From: an uncultured Lachnospiraceae bacterium
GTDB taxonomy: Bacteria > Bacillota > Clostridia > Lachnospirales > Lachnospiraceae
Length of the DNA: 37,754 bases
Direction: 5' to 3'
Assembly (NCBI GenBank): GCA_902783775.1
Contig: CACZSI010000062.1
Coordinates: 1 to 37,754 of the forward strand
Shown: piece after piece, positions 25,757 to 34,729 of the stretch
Position numbering within the stretch: position 1 is the stretch's first letter
Layout of the letters: each line of letters opens with the position of its first letter
The notes under the pieces: generated by a model
Told to the model about the DNA's origin: nothing
The model's input: only the letters and a program-made list of their open reading frames with translations
Database searches by the model: none
Program-made: the position numbers and the translations under genes

Positions 25757-26581
25757 TTATATTAGATTCCGTATATCACAAAGCATTTCTAACACATTTT
25801 GATACCTTCTATCAGGCTGAATCATGGTGGCCTTTTTTATAATTTTAGAAACGCCTCTTCCCATAATTAGTTTATCTCCCGCGCTTATCCCAATATCCGG
25901 ATCATAAATCTTTCCACATAAAAGATTATAAAGGGTGGCTCCGGCACCGTAGATGTCCGTTCTAATATCTGTATTGTATAAGCCCTCACCATTTTTATTG
26001 CCAAACTGCTCCGGTGCGGCAAAGCCCTTTGTACCGTAGGCATATTTGTCATTGGCAATGTCCTTACTGTAGCGCTTAGCAATGCCAAAATCGATAAGTT
26101 TAACCCCATCCTTAGTCTTTATTATGTTAGAGGGCTTAAGGTCCCTGTAGACAATAGGAGGCTCTAGAGAGTGAAGATAGTAAAGAGCAGATAAAACATC
26201 AATCATAATATTAAGCGCTATCTTCTTTTTAAATCGGCCATTTCTCTTTACGTATTCTTTATTCTTAGACTTAGAAATCTTTTTCAAGTCCTCTCCACAG
26301 ATGTACTCCATCACCATATAATAGGAATCATTATAATTTACAAAATTAAAAATTTTTGGAAGGTACGGATGAGTGCAGTTTTTTAAAACTGTGACCTCTC
26401 TATCTATACCTTCCAAAATTCTTTCGTGATTAGCTATGTCAGAGGTCTCATATTTTTTCAAGGCAACATCCTTCCTGGTGAAAATATCTCTAGCTTTATA
26501 AACTCTAGACATTCCTCCACTGCCTAATTCCTTTAGAATATAATACCTCTGCTGTACTAATACATTATTTGTTTTTTTCAT
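25757..26581 (-). CDS. Hanks-type Ser/Thr protein kinase without PASTA or membrane domain
   Basis: 274 residues, essentially a bare kinase domain. The glycine loop is GSGGMSRV (20-27), the ATP lysine is Lys42 (VALKKYE), the catalytic loop is VYRDLKPSN with Asp147, DFG is at 164-166, and FAAPEQFG (APE) marks activation-segment end. The usual HRD is YRD. No transmembrane helix or PASTA repeat follows, so it is cytosolic and not the PrkC/StkP type. I chose the ATG at 26579-26581 (MKKTNN), with AGGT 7 nt upstream. A longer TTG start at 26614 is possible but lacks a ribosome binding site. It follows carB by 79 bp containing two palindromes. Targets are unknown, and no partner phosphatase is in the window. 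Confidence 0.88.
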   Translation of the reverse strand: MKKTNNVLVQQRYYILKELGSGGMSRVYKARDIFTRKDVALKKYETSDIANHERILEGIDREVTVLKNCTHPYLPKIFNFVNYNDSYYMVMEYICGEDLKKISKSKNKEYVKRNGRFKKKIALNIMIDVLSALYYLHSLEPPIVYRDLKPSNIIKTKDGVKLIDFGIAKRYSKDIANDKYAYGTKGFAAPEQFGNKNGEGLYNTDIRTDIYGAGATLYNLLCGKIYDPDIGISAGDKLIMGRGVSKIIKKATMIQPDRRYQNVLEMLCDIRNLI

Positions 26582-26609
26582 GGCACATACCTGTGCGCTT
26601 CTCTCCAAT

Positions 26610-26653
26610 TGCAATAAGCTTTATTGCATTATATATTAAATCAATTGATTTAA
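26610..26653. promoter_or_regulatory. Two palindromes between carB and the kinase gene
   Basis: TGCAATAAGCTTTATTGCA (26610-26628) is a dyad with 8-bp arms. TTAAATCAATTGATTTAA (26636-26653) is a perfect 18-bp palindrome. Neither is followed by a T-run on the minus strand, so they look more like operator or RNA-processing sites than a terminator for carAB. Confidence 0.45.
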
Positions 26654-26660
26654 CAACTAA

Positions 26661-29600
26661 TTATTTAGATCTGCACTCTACTGTGGCAATATCCACTAAT
26701 GAAAGATTTGATCCAATATTGCTCTCTAAGCTTGTTAATAATACATCTACTGTATCTAAGCTTGTAAAGCAGTTTACACCTGTCTCGATAGATGTTCTTC
26801 TAATTAAGAAACCATCTCTGTTTTTATCTCTACCCTGAGTTGGTGTGTCAATAACGATATCGATTTTATGCTCTAATAATAAATCCATTACTGTAGGTGC
26901 TTCCTGATTAATCTTGTTAACCTTAATTGCATCAACACCGTTTTCTCTTAATACATCAGCTGTACTTCTTGTGGCATAGATTTCATAACCTAGCGCCTCA
27001 AATCTCTTAGCTAATGGCACCATCTCCGGCTTATCCTTATCATTTACAGAAACGATAATTTTCTTATGCTTAGGCAATACAACGCCTGCTCCAAGGAATG
27101 CCTTATATAATGCCTCATCGAATGTCTTAGCAATACCTAAGCACTCACCTGTAGATTTCATCTCCGGTCCTAAGCTTGTCTCAGCACCACGAATCTTCTC
27201 AAATGAGAATACAGGCATCTTAATGGCAATATAGTCTGCCTTATCCTGTAATCCAGGCTTATATCCTAATTCCTCAATTGTATGGCCAATAATACATTTT
27301 GTAGCCAATTTAACAATAGGAATTCCTGTTACCTTACTGATGTATGGAACTGTTCTAGATGAACGTGGATTAACCTCGATAACATAAACCTGTCCATCGC
27401 ATACGATAAACTGAATGTTAATCATTCCCTTAACATGAAGTGATAATGCTAACTTCTTAGTGTAATCCTCGATAGTATCAATAATTTCATCTGATAGAGA
27501 ATATGCCGGATATACTGAGATACTATCACCTGAGTGAACTCCGGCTCTCTCAATATGCTCCATAACACCTGGGATTAAAATATCTTTTCCATCGCAGATG
27601 GCATCAACCTCTACCTCAGTTCCCTGAAGATATTTATCTACTAAGATTGGATGATCCTGAGCAATTCTGTTAATGATTTCCATGAATTCCTCAATCTCCT
27701 GATCATCTGTGGCAATCTGCATTCCCTGACCACCTAATACATATGAAGGTCTAACTAAAACAGGATAACCTAATTTATTAGCTACCTCTTTAGCTTCCTC
27801 AGCTGTGTAAACTGTTCCACCGCTTGGTCTAGGAATACCGCACTGCTCTAGGATTTCGTCGAATAACTCTCTATCCTCCGCAGCATCTACGTCCTCAGCC
27901 TTAGTTCCTAAGATAGGCACGCCCATCTTCATAAGTGCTTCTGTTAACTTGATAGCAGTCTGTCCACCGAACTGAACTACTGCTCCGTCAGGCTTTTCTA
28001 CATTGACGATGTTCTCCACATCCTCAGCTGTCAAAGGCTCAAAGTAAAGCTTATCTGCAATATCAAAGTCAGTAGAAACTGTCTCCGGATTATTGTTTAC
28101 GATAACTGTCTCATAACCTTCCTCTGCAAAAGCCCATGTTGAGTGAACTGAACAGAAATCAAACTCGATACCCTGACCGATTCTGATTGGACCTGAACCT
28201 AATACTAATACCTTCTTAGGTGGGTTAGTCTCTCTTGTCTCGTTCTCTCCTCCATATACTGAATAGTAATATGGTGTGGCAGCCTCAAACTCAGCTGCAC
28301 ATGTATCAACCATCTTATATGCTGCTACGATATTATTGTCATAGCGCATCTGTTTTACTTCATCCTCGCTCTTACCTGTTAATCTGGCAATAACTGTATC
28401 AGGATACTCAATTCTCTTAGCTTCTCTTAGTAATTCTACGCTAAGCTCTTCCTTCTGAAGTCTCTGCTCCATCTCAACTAGAATAGCCAGCTTATCAATG
28501 AACCACTCATCAATCATTGTAATCTCATGAATATGCTCATAGCTTACTCCACGTCTTAGAGCCTCGGCAATTACCCAGATTCTTCTGTCATCTACCTTGT
28601 GTAGCATATCCTCTAATTCATCGTCTGATAAATCGCTAAAGTCGTAATCTAGTAAGCACTCTACATGCTGCTCTAATGATCTGATAGCCTTCATCATAGC
28701 TCCCTCGAAGGTATTGCAGATACTCATTACCTCACCGGTAGCTTTCATCTGAGTAGTTAATTTTCTAGATGCTGTGATAAATTTATCAAATGGCAATCTA
28801 GGGAACTTAACTACACAGTAGTCAAGTGTTGGCTCGAAGCTGGCATATGTCTTCTCTGTAATTGCATTCTTAATTTCATCTAATGTGTATCCTAATGCAA
28901 TCTTAGCTGCCACCTTAGCGATAGGATAACCTGTAGCCTTTGAAGCTAGGGCTGATGAACGGCTTACACGAGGGTTAACTTCGATAACACAATATTCAAA
29001 ACTTTCAGGATGTAGTGCGTACTGAACATTACATCCACCAGTAATTCCTAACTCATCAATAATATTTAGGGCTGATGTACGAAGCATCTGATGCTCCTTA
29101 TCTCCCAATGTCTGTGAAGGTGCCACTACAATACTGTCACCTGTATGTACTCCAACAGGGTCAATATTTTCCATATTACATACTGTAATACAGTTTCCAG
29201 CAGAGTCACGCATTACCTCGTACTCTACCTCTTTCCATCCTGAAATACATCTCTCAACTAAAACCTCACCTACACGGCTAAGTCTTAATCCATTCTCTAG
29301 GATTTCAACTAATTCAACCTGGTTGTGAGCGATTCCACCGCCGCTACCACCTAAAGTGTAAGCTGGTCTTAAAACAACCGGATATCCAATCTTATTAGCA
29401 AAATCAATACCTGACTGAACATCGTTAACTACTAGAGATGGGGCACATGGCTCTCCAATTTTCTCCATTGTCTGCTTAAATTCTAAACGGTCCTCAGCCT
29501 TTCTGATTGTCTCAGATGTAGTACCGATTAATTTTACATTGTGCTCTTTAAAGAAATCAGTCTCAGCAATTTCCATTGCTAAGTTTAATCCGGCCTGACC

Positions 29601-29873
29601 TCCCAATGTAGGAAGAATGCTATCCGGCTTTTCTTTTTCAATAATTTTTTTAACTACATTTACAGTTAAAGGCTCGATGTAAACTTCATCTGCAATATCT
29701 TTATCTGTCATAATTGTAGCAGGGTTAGAGTTTAATAATACTACCTCAATTCCCTCTTCTTTAAGTGAACGGCATGCCTGAGTTCCCGCATAATCAAACT
29801 CAGCTGCCTGACCGATTACAATCGGACCAGAACCAATTACTAATACTTTTTTTATACTAGGATCTTTAGGCAT
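26661..29873 (-). CDS. carB: Carbamoyl phosphate synthase large subunit
   Basis: 1070 residues; uses ammonia from CarA, bicarbonate and two ATP to make carbamoyl phosphate for pyrimidines and arginine. Two homologous halves each have a preATP-grasp start (KKVLVIGSGPIVIGQAAEFD near residue 8; KKVLVLGSGPIRIGQGIEFD near 555) and an ATP-grasp with VLVRPSYVLGGQGM-type loops. The C-terminal MGS-like allosteric domain (about 935-1070) binds effectors such as UMP. GGAGGTG lies 7-8 nt before the ATG. The start overlaps the carA stop by 8 nt, ensuring matched translation. Length is normal for the family. Confidence 0.97.
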   Translation of the reverse strand: MPKDPSIKKVLVIGSGPIVIGQAAEFDYAGTQACRSLKEEGIEVVLLNSNPATIMTDKDIADEVYIEPLTVNVVKKIIEKEKPDSILPTLGGQAGLNLAMEIAETDFFKEHNVKLIGTTSETIRKAEDRLEFKQTMEKIGEPCAPSLVVNDVQSGIDFANKIGYPVVLRPAYTLGGSGGGIAHNQVELVEILENGLRLSRVGEVLVERCISGWKEVEYEVMRDSAGNCITVCNMENIDPVGVHTGDSIVVAPSQTLGDKEHQMLRTSALNIIDELGITGGCNVQYALHPESFEYCVIEVNPRVSRSSALASKATGYPIAKVAAKIALGYTLDEIKNAITEKTYASFEPTLDYCVVKFPRLPFDKFITASRKLTTQMKATGEVMSICNTFEGAMMKAIRSLEQHVECLLDYDFSDLSDDELEDMLHKVDDRRIWVIAEALRRGVSYEHIHEITMIDEWFIDKLAILVEMEQRLQKEELSVELLREAKRIEYPDTVIARLTGKSEDEVKQMRYDNNIVAAYKMVDTCAAEFEAATPYYYSVYGGENETRETNPPKKVLVLGSGPIRIGQGIEFDFCSVHSTWAFAEEGYETVIVNNNPETVSTDFDIADKLYFEPLTAEDVENIVNVEKPDGAVVQFGGQTAIKLTEALMKMGVPILGTKAEDVDAAEDRELFDEILEQCGIPRPSGGTVYTAEEAKEVANKLGYPVLVRPSYVLGGQGMQIATDDQEIEEFMEIINRIAQDHPILVDKYLQGTEVEVDAICDGKDILIPGVMEHIERAGVHSGDSISVYPAYSLSDEIIDTIEDYTKKLALSLHVKGMINIQFIVCDGQVYVIEVNPRSSRTVPYISKVTGIPIVKLATKCIIGHTIEELGYKPGLQDKADYIAIKMPVFSFEKIRGAETSLGPEMKSTGECLGIAKTFDEALYKAFLGAGVVLPKHKKIIVSVNDKDKPEMVPLAKRFEALGYEIYATRSTADVLRENGVDAIKVNKINQEAPTVMDLLLEHKIDIVIDTPTQGRDKNRDGFLIRRTSIETGVNCFTSLDTVDVLLTSLESNIGSNLSLVDIATVECRSK

Positions 29874-30945
29874 TCTTCTTCACCTCCATCATTTTCATAA
29901 ACTCATCAAATAACACGTCTGAATCCTTTGGTCCAGGACATGCCTCAGGATGAAACTGTACTGTAAATATACTTTTTTCTTTATATCTTAAGCCTTCTAC
30001 TGTATTGTCGTTTACATTGACGAAAGCTACATCTGCCACGCTCTCATCTACGCTGTCTGCATCCACCATATATCCGTGGTTCTGTGATGAAATATAAACT
30101 CTTCCGGTATCTAAATCCTTTACAGGATGATTTCCACCGCGGTGACCATATTTCATTTTCTTAGTATCAGCGCCTGTAGCTAATGCCATTAGCTGATGTC
30201 CTAAACAAATGGCAAAGATAGGAACATCTGATTTATATAATTCTTTAATCTGCTCTATTTCGTATTCGCATTCCTTTGGATCGCCAGGGCCATTAGATAA
30301 CATAATTCCGTCCGGATTAGATTCTAATATTTCCTTAGCACTAGTCTGAGCTGGATAAATAGTTACATTACATCCTCTCTTATTAAGAGAATCTCCAATG
30401 TTTTTCTTAGCACCTAAATCTAAAAGTGCTACATTGTAACCATCTCCCTTAAGTACTCTTTTCTTTTTAGAAGATACTCTGTCTACCACACCTCGTGGTG
30501 AATAGCTTTTAAGTTTAGGAATAATTTCATCTACATTATAATTAATATCTGTAGTGATCATTCCATTCATGGTTCCTTTTTCTCTAAGGATCTTTGTCAA
30601 TGCTCTCGTATCGATTGATGCGATACCTGGAATATCATATTCCTCTAAAATGTTCTGGATTGATTCATCAGAACGGAAATTACTGTGAGTTCTACTTAAC
30701 TCATGAACAATGTATCCATCCACCCATGGACGCTTTGACTCCATGTCCTCTCGACAGATACCATAATTTCCGATTAACGGATAAGTCATACACACAGCCT
30801 GACCTGCGTAGGAAGGGTCTGTTAACACTTCAAGATAACCCCACATAGATGTGTTAAACACGATCTCACTAATAACTTCTCTAGTAGAACCAATAGAAGT
30901 TCCCTCAAAAACTGTACCATCTTCTAAAATAAGAAATGCTTTCAT
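29866..30945 (-). CDS. carA: Carbamoyl phosphate synthase small subunit (glutaminase)
   Basis: 359 residues from the ATG at 30943-30945, chosen because AAGGAAG lies 7 nt upstream and CarA proteins begin at MKAFLILEDGTVFEG. The N-terminal CPSase_sm_chain domain carries LTDPSYAGQ. The class I glutamine amidotransferase domain has Cys247 in AICLGHQ, with His332 and Glu334 in FHPEACPGP. It hydrolyses glutamine and passes ammonia to CarB. It is the first gene of carAB. A promoter is visible at 31029-31057 with a leader of about 77 nt; no PyrR-type attenuator is evident. Confidence 0.96.
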   Translation of the reverse strand: MKAFLILEDGTVFEGTSIGSTREVISEIVFNTSMWGYLEVLTDPSYAGQAVCMTYPLIGNYGICREDMESKRPWVDGYIVHELSRTHSNFRSDESIQNILEEYDIPGIASIDTRALTKILREKGTMNGMITTDINYNVDEIIPKLKSYSPRGVVDRVSSKKKRVLKGDGYNVALLDLGAKKNIGDSLNKRGCNVTIYPAQTSAKEILESNPDGIMLSNGPGDPKECEYEIEQIKELYKSDVPIFAICLGHQLMALATGADTKKMKYGHRGGNHPVKDLDTGRVYISSQNHGYMVDADSVDESVADVAFVNVNDNTVEGLRYKEKSIFTVQFHPEACPGPKDSDVLFDEFMKMMEVKKNA

Positions 30946-31028
30946 TTGCAGACTTCCTTTCATATTCTTTTTTTCTGAACAAGACCTAAATTTCCCTTGA
31001 GAAATTCAAATTTGCTCAAATTGTCAAT

Positions 31029-31057
31029 ATTATAACAGATTTTAGACGGTAAGTAAA
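31029..31057 (-). promoter_or_regulatory. Promoter of carAB
   Basis: TTTACT (31052-31057), 17-bp spacer, TATAAT (31029-31034) on the minus strand. The leader downstream holds overlapping short dyads (AATTTG/CAAATT and TTGAG/CTCAA) of unclear meaning. Confidence 0.7.
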
Positions 31058-31099
31058 GATGAGATTCATTATTCTTAAGAATATAAAGGCAAACAATTA

Positions 31100-31140
31100 G
31101 GATGCCCCACCACAGTCATATGACATATGATGAAGCATCC
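31100..31140. repeat. Hairpin element GGATGC-N29-GCATCC
   Basis: A 6-bp outer stem encloses an inner perfect TCATATG/CATATGA dyad. It stands alone in the carAB upstream region, between the carAB promoter and the promoter at 31427-31455. Its AATTAGGATGC ... GCATCCC layout resembles the AATTGGGTGCA ... TGCACCC units at 34871-35010. On the minus strand it could weakly terminate a transcript from 31420. Confidence 0.5.
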
Positions 31141-31141
31141 C

Positions 31142-31412
31142 TCGATAAATCAAATATAAAGAAAGGATAGTTTATCTAAAAGAATTTATTATAATGAATT
31201 TATCAGCATATCTATTTATTATTATTAGTTTATTTACGAAAATCACAACCCTCTAATTACAATTTACTGTACTTACTATTTAGTACTAAATATTTTTATT
31301 ATTAACTGTTTTTTCATTTATCTATATAAATATATTATTATTATTTTAATTTAATTATATTCATAAAGATATGCTGTATTCTCAATCCTTTCTTTAAAAG
31401 GAGTAATATCTT
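31142..31412. other. AT-rich noncoding stretch downstream of an orphan promoter
   Basis: About 270 bp of very high AT content. On the minus strand it would be the transcribed region of the promoter at 31427-31455, but only ORFs of 7 to 24 codons without good ribosome binding sites are present. On the plus strand a 20-codon hydrophobic ORF (31195-31257) lacks a well-placed ribosome binding site. I see no gene here. Confidence 0.6.
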
Positions 31413-31529
31413 ATGTTTCTAACTTTAGTATACTACTTTTTGGTAACGTTTACAATACTTTTTATAAACTTTTTTAATGAATTTTTACACCACATAAAAA
31501 TCTCCCACCCATATGCTCTAACATACTGA
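31413..31529 (+). CDS. Possible 38-residue hydrophobic peptide
   Basis: An ATG with AAAGGAG 9 nt upstream opens MFLTLVYYFLVTFTILFINFF and ends HPYALTY, with a stop at 31527-31529. One hydrophobic helix of about 21 residues is followed by a short tail. A hairpin and a T-run (31500-31588) follow. Against it: no clear plus-strand promoter, a minus-strand promoter and cre-like site lie inside it, and the surroundings are AT-rich, so a chance ORF is quite possible. Confidence 0.3.
   Translation: MFLTLVYYFLVTFTILFINFFNEFLHHIKISHPYALTY
31427..31455 (-). promoter_or_regulatory. Orphan sigma-A promoter with a cre-like site
   Basis: TTGTAA (31450-31455), 17-bp spacer, TATACT (31427-31432) on the minus strand. 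The 16-mer at 31440-31455 (TTGTAAACGTTACCAA on the minus strand) matches the CcpA cre consensus except at one position and overlaps the -35, exactly as at the metallopeptidase promoter. It points toward carAB, with no CDS in the next 470 bp. Confidence 0.6.
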
Positions 31530-31588
31530 TAAAAAGGGCATTCACTCCACTTTTCATCTTGCCTGCCATATGGATGGAAGATTATATT
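31500..31588. terminator. Large hairpin after the metallopeptidase gene
   Basis: 16-nt arms at 31500-31515 and 31567-31582 enclose a 51-nt loop. On the minus strand the two imperfect positions become G-U pairs, so the RNA stem is unbroken, and AGATTTTTATG follows: a terminator for the gene ending at 31598. On the plus strand TATATTTTTT follows the right arm. The loop is far larger than in ordinary terminators. Confidence 0.65.
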
Positions 31589-31597
31589 TTTTATTAT

Positions 31598-34500
31598 TTA
31601 TTTGTTATATAAGCTAAACTCATACATTCTAAGTGTACCGGATCCGCCACTCTCCGGATTAAATACCTTCATCATAACATATCTAGCCTTCTGGTTGCCT
31701 ACATTATATGATGCAATATTGTAATCTCCGTTTGGCTGGTAATCAAGAGATGTCCAATTAGTTTTATCATTGCTAATTAAAATCTCCCACTCTGTGGCGT
31801 TACCAAAGTTTTCCGCAGATTTTGTATTGTGAATTGTATAAGTGTTAAATGTCTTCTCAGATCCTAAATCAATCTGTACCCAATGTACTGCACCCTCTAG
31901 CGCATATCTGCCAAAGTAGCCTTTATCCTTGCTAGCACACCACTTTGTACCTAAATTGCCATCAATTAATTTTTCAGGTCTCTCATTATCATTCTGGAAT
32001 CCTGAATAATTCATTATTGTAGCACCGCTCATTAAATTAGTTCCTGATGTGACATTTGAAATCTTAGCGGCTGTCTTATTGCCGTGAACTACACCCTTAT
32101 ACTCTGGATAATCCGGATTATCTAAGCCCTCGATATTCTCTGTAATCCAATTATCCTGATAGTCCTTAAAGCCTGTGAATGTCCAAGTCTTATTCTTTAA
32201 TTCATCCACATAATGCTTTCTTAACTCCTCGAAGTTATCATAGCCTGTCTGGCTCTTTACTATCTTATTCATTTCAGATGATGAATCTGTCACGCTGTCG
32301 TTAAGCTGAGGTGACTTATTCCATCCCTTAATTAATGTGTTAATAGCATCAATTAAGCCTTCCTTCTTCTGGCCATTTACCATCTTTGTAGGATATCTGG
32401 CATCCATATATGCGAAGAACCATTTATTGTTTCCGTACTTCTGCCATCCCCAATCCTGCAATGATGTATCGTTTGCAAAATATACCTGTACATAATCAGG
32501 ATTAGACCAATGGAAGTATCTAAATCCACCGTAGTTAGCCATATTTTCAATCCACCAACTTGGCTCATCATAATTAATCTGTGAGCCGTACTGCTGTACT
32601 GAATGTGTTATCTCATGTGAGAAGAATCCAATATCGTGTGGATTGTTATTAGCATATGTAGTTGATACGCAAACTGTAGTTCCACTAGAGTATGCTACTC
32701 CATCATATGATTTATCTGCTCTAAATGTGATAGTCTTTGGCTCATTGCCCTTACCCCATCTGGCATTTAATCTAGGATAACTCATATAGAATAATTTAAC
32801 TAATTCATTTACATAATTCTTATCTTTAATTAAATCCCAATCTCCGGCAAACATAATATCGTATTTGCTAGGGTTCATAAATGCACCGTTTGTCTCAATT
32901 CCTGATAACTGGAATGAACCGCTGTCTAATCTCTCAAATTCAATCTTTAGATATTTATATGTGCCAATCTTATCTACCTGATATGTATATCTCGTATAAT
33001 TCTTATTTTCAATCTGACTGTCAGCCACATGATCAATTACTTCCCAATTCTGTCCGTTCTTTGAGCCGTATGCTTTCCATGATCTAGGGTTTCTTCCTGT
33101 ATATTTAGCATTGTCATTGGCTGTTATTAATGAGTAACTATAAACTGTTGTGTCTTTAGTTAACTCCCAAGCTATTGTTCCCTTTGATGTGCTAAACAGT
33201 TTAGTCGCTGTATTATTGTCAAATAAGTTTGAAGCTGTCTCGTTGCCATATCCGCTAATTGTATTAGCGCTAGCATATACGCCCTTTGTGAATTTATTTA
33301 GATTGCCAGGATTAATATCTGTGCCAGGTTCCACTGCTGCACCTTTCATCTTAATCTCTGATAACTGCAATCCGTCACCATAAGTGTTGTCCACATGAAT
33401 CATATAATACTTAAATGCCTGATTCTTAATATCCGGATCAAAACCAAACTCCTTAAAATTTTCAGCTGTCATCCCGCTATCTTCCACACGGTCTATCTGA
33501 GTCCATGTTGTGGCATCATTTGAACCTAATAGCTGCCATTTCTTAGGGTTTCTTCTAGTATATGTGGCAGTATCATTAGCTGTTACTAACGCATATGATT
33601 TTAAGTAAACTGCCTGCTTCATCTTCCATGCAATTCTAATATCTCCTGCACTTCCAATATATACTTTTGTTCCTGTATTCTTATCAAATAATTTGTTGCT
33701 TGTCTCATTTCCATTTCCAACTGATGATGAGCTATCTGCATCTATTCCATCATACTCTGTGGCAATTAAGTCCTTATTAGTAGCTGGAATCACTGTAGTA
33801 TATGAATCATTGCAGAATGAACACTGGTGCTTCTTCTCACCATCTGCTGTCTCAGTAGCATTCTTCACTGTACTAGTTACATATGTGTGAATATGGTCTA
33901 CATCCTTAGGATTAGTAGTCTGCTGCTGAGTTGTAGGAGCCTGTGTAGGTTTCTGCGTTGGTTTCTGCGTTGTTGGAGCCTGAGTTGGCTTCTGCGTTGT
34001 TGGAGTCTGAGTTGGCTTCTGCGTTGTAGGCTGCTGAGTTACCTTCTGTGTAGTCTGCTGCTGTGTTATTTTCTGTGTTGTAGGCTGCTGTGTAGGTAAC
34101 ACTGTTGACTTAGGCTCGTATTTTACTGCCTTATAATCGCTATTAGAGTAAGCTAAAATATTATCATATAAATACTGATGATTAGCTTCATTGGCCATTA
34201 AAGACTTCTGATACAAGTAGTCAGCAATATCATAAACAGATGTAGTTAAAACATTACTGTAAGAATATGTATTGTCCTTTAATTTTACATAAGCTCTTAC
34301 CATTATCTGGCTTAAATAGAACTTTGCAGTTTTTGTGAAAATCATACTTCTTACATAAGACTTACAATCTGCCTTTGTGCCATAGTTAAATGGCGCTAAT
34401 CCTTTTGATGTAGCCTTATAAGCAAATATAGACTTATCACTACTGTTTACCACCATGTCCTTTTCATTTGAATAATCTTTAAGTCCGTAAATCAATCCCA

Positions 34501-34684
34501 CTTCTGCCACCTTATTAGCTGGATCAGAAACAGAATAAATTGTTCTAAAAGCTTCAAGGGTAGTGCTTATCTGATATCCATTGATTTCAACCATTACACT
34601 ATCATCAGCTTTTACACTGTTCCCAGTAAATGCCAACTGTACTAAAAGTACTAAAGTTAGCATCATCGATAATAATTTCTTCAT
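31598..34684 (-). CDS. Secreted basic-secretory-protein-type metallopeptidase with discoidin domains
   Basis: 1028 residues. Signal peptide about 1-26; a unique N-terminal domain (28-190); a T/Q/P/K linker (195-257); a short Cys motif HTYVTSTVKNATETADGEKK then CSFC (about 265-300); two discoidin-like beta domains (about 305-448 and 463-600); a basic secretory protein (BSP) domain (about 605-830) with zinc-binding HEITH at 690-694 and the WWIENMANY glutamate helix; and a C-terminal F5/8C discoidin domain (about 885-1028, WVQIDLGSEKTFNTYTI). BSP proteins are best known from plants and as putative peptidases in bacteria. The discoidin modules suggest docking on glycans. It is monocistronic, with a cre-overlapped promoter upstream and a hairpin terminator downstream. 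No LPXTG anchor is seen. Confidence 0.85.
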   Translation of the reverse strand: MKKLLSMMLTLVLLVQLAFTGNSVKADDSVMVEINGYQISTTLEAFRTIYSVSDPANKVAEVGLIYGLKDYSNEKDMVVNSSDKSIFAYKATSKGLAPFNYGTKADCKSYVRSMIFTKTAKFYLSQIMVRAYVKLKDNTYSYSNVLTTSVYDIADYLYQKSLMANEANHQYLYDNILAYSNSDYKAVKYEPKSTVLPTQQPTTQKITQQQTTQKVTQQPTTQKPTQTPTTQKPTQAPTTQKPTQKPTQAPTTQQQTTNPKDVDHIHTYVTSTVKNATETADGEKKHQCSFCNDSYTTVIPATNKDLIATEYDGIDADSSSSVGNGNETSNKLFDKNTGTKVYIGSAGDIRIAWKMKQAVYLKSYALVTANDTATYTRRNPKKWQLLGSNDATTWTQIDRVEDSGMTAENFKEFGFDPDIKNQAFKYYMIHVDNTYGDGLQLSEIKMKGAAVEPGTDINPGNLNKFTKGVYASANTISGYGNETASNLFDNNTATKLFSTSKGTIAWELTKDTTVYSYSLITANDNAKYTGRNPRSWKAYGSKNGQNWEVIDHVADSQIENKNYTRYTYQVDKIGTYKYLKIEFERLDSGSFQLSGIETNGAFMNPSKYDIMFAGDWDLIKDKNYVNELVKLFYMSYPRLNARWGKGNEPKTITFRADKSYDGVAYSSGTTVCVSTTYANNNPHDIGFFSHEITHSVQQYGSQINYDEPSWWIENMANYGGFRYFHWSNPDYVQVYFANDTSLQDWGWQKYGNNKWFFAYMDARYPTKMVNGQKKEGLIDAINTLIKGWNKSPQLNDSVTDSSSEMNKIVKSQTGYDNFEELRKHYVDELKNKTWTFTGFKDYQDNWITENIEGLDNPDYPEYKGVVHGNKTAAKISNVTSGTNLMSGATIMNYSGFQNDNERPEKLIDGNLGTKWCASKDKGYFGRYALEGAVHWVQIDLGSEKTFNTYTIHNTKSAENFGNATEWEILISNDKTNWTSLDYQPNGDYNIASYNVGNQKARYVMMKVFNPESGGSGTLRMYEFSLYNK
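33925..34060 (-). repeat. 27-bp in-frame repeats coding the TQKPTQAPT linker
   Basis: The plus-strand word GTTGT recurs at 33969, 33996 and 34023 in near-identical 27-bp units (9 residues). They form the core of the linker of the metallopeptidase. Confidence 0.85.
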
Positions 34685-34729
34685 TTTCCGTACCTTTCCT
34701 TAAATAAAATTCTTTTTCTCTAATATACA

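Noticed and set aside
25885..26109. 74-residue minus-strand ORF inside the kinase gene
   Set aside because: It is in another frame of a well-supported kinase domain and has no ribosome binding site.
30946..31026. PyrR attenuator in the carA leader
   Set aside because: The leader has short dyads but no terminator hairpin with a T-run before the carA start and no recognisable PyrR-binding loop.
31195..31257. 20-codon hydrophobic ORF on the plus strand
   Set aside because: The only GAAAGGA is over 25 nt from the ATG, and the region is so AT-rich that hydrophobic ORFs are expected by chance.
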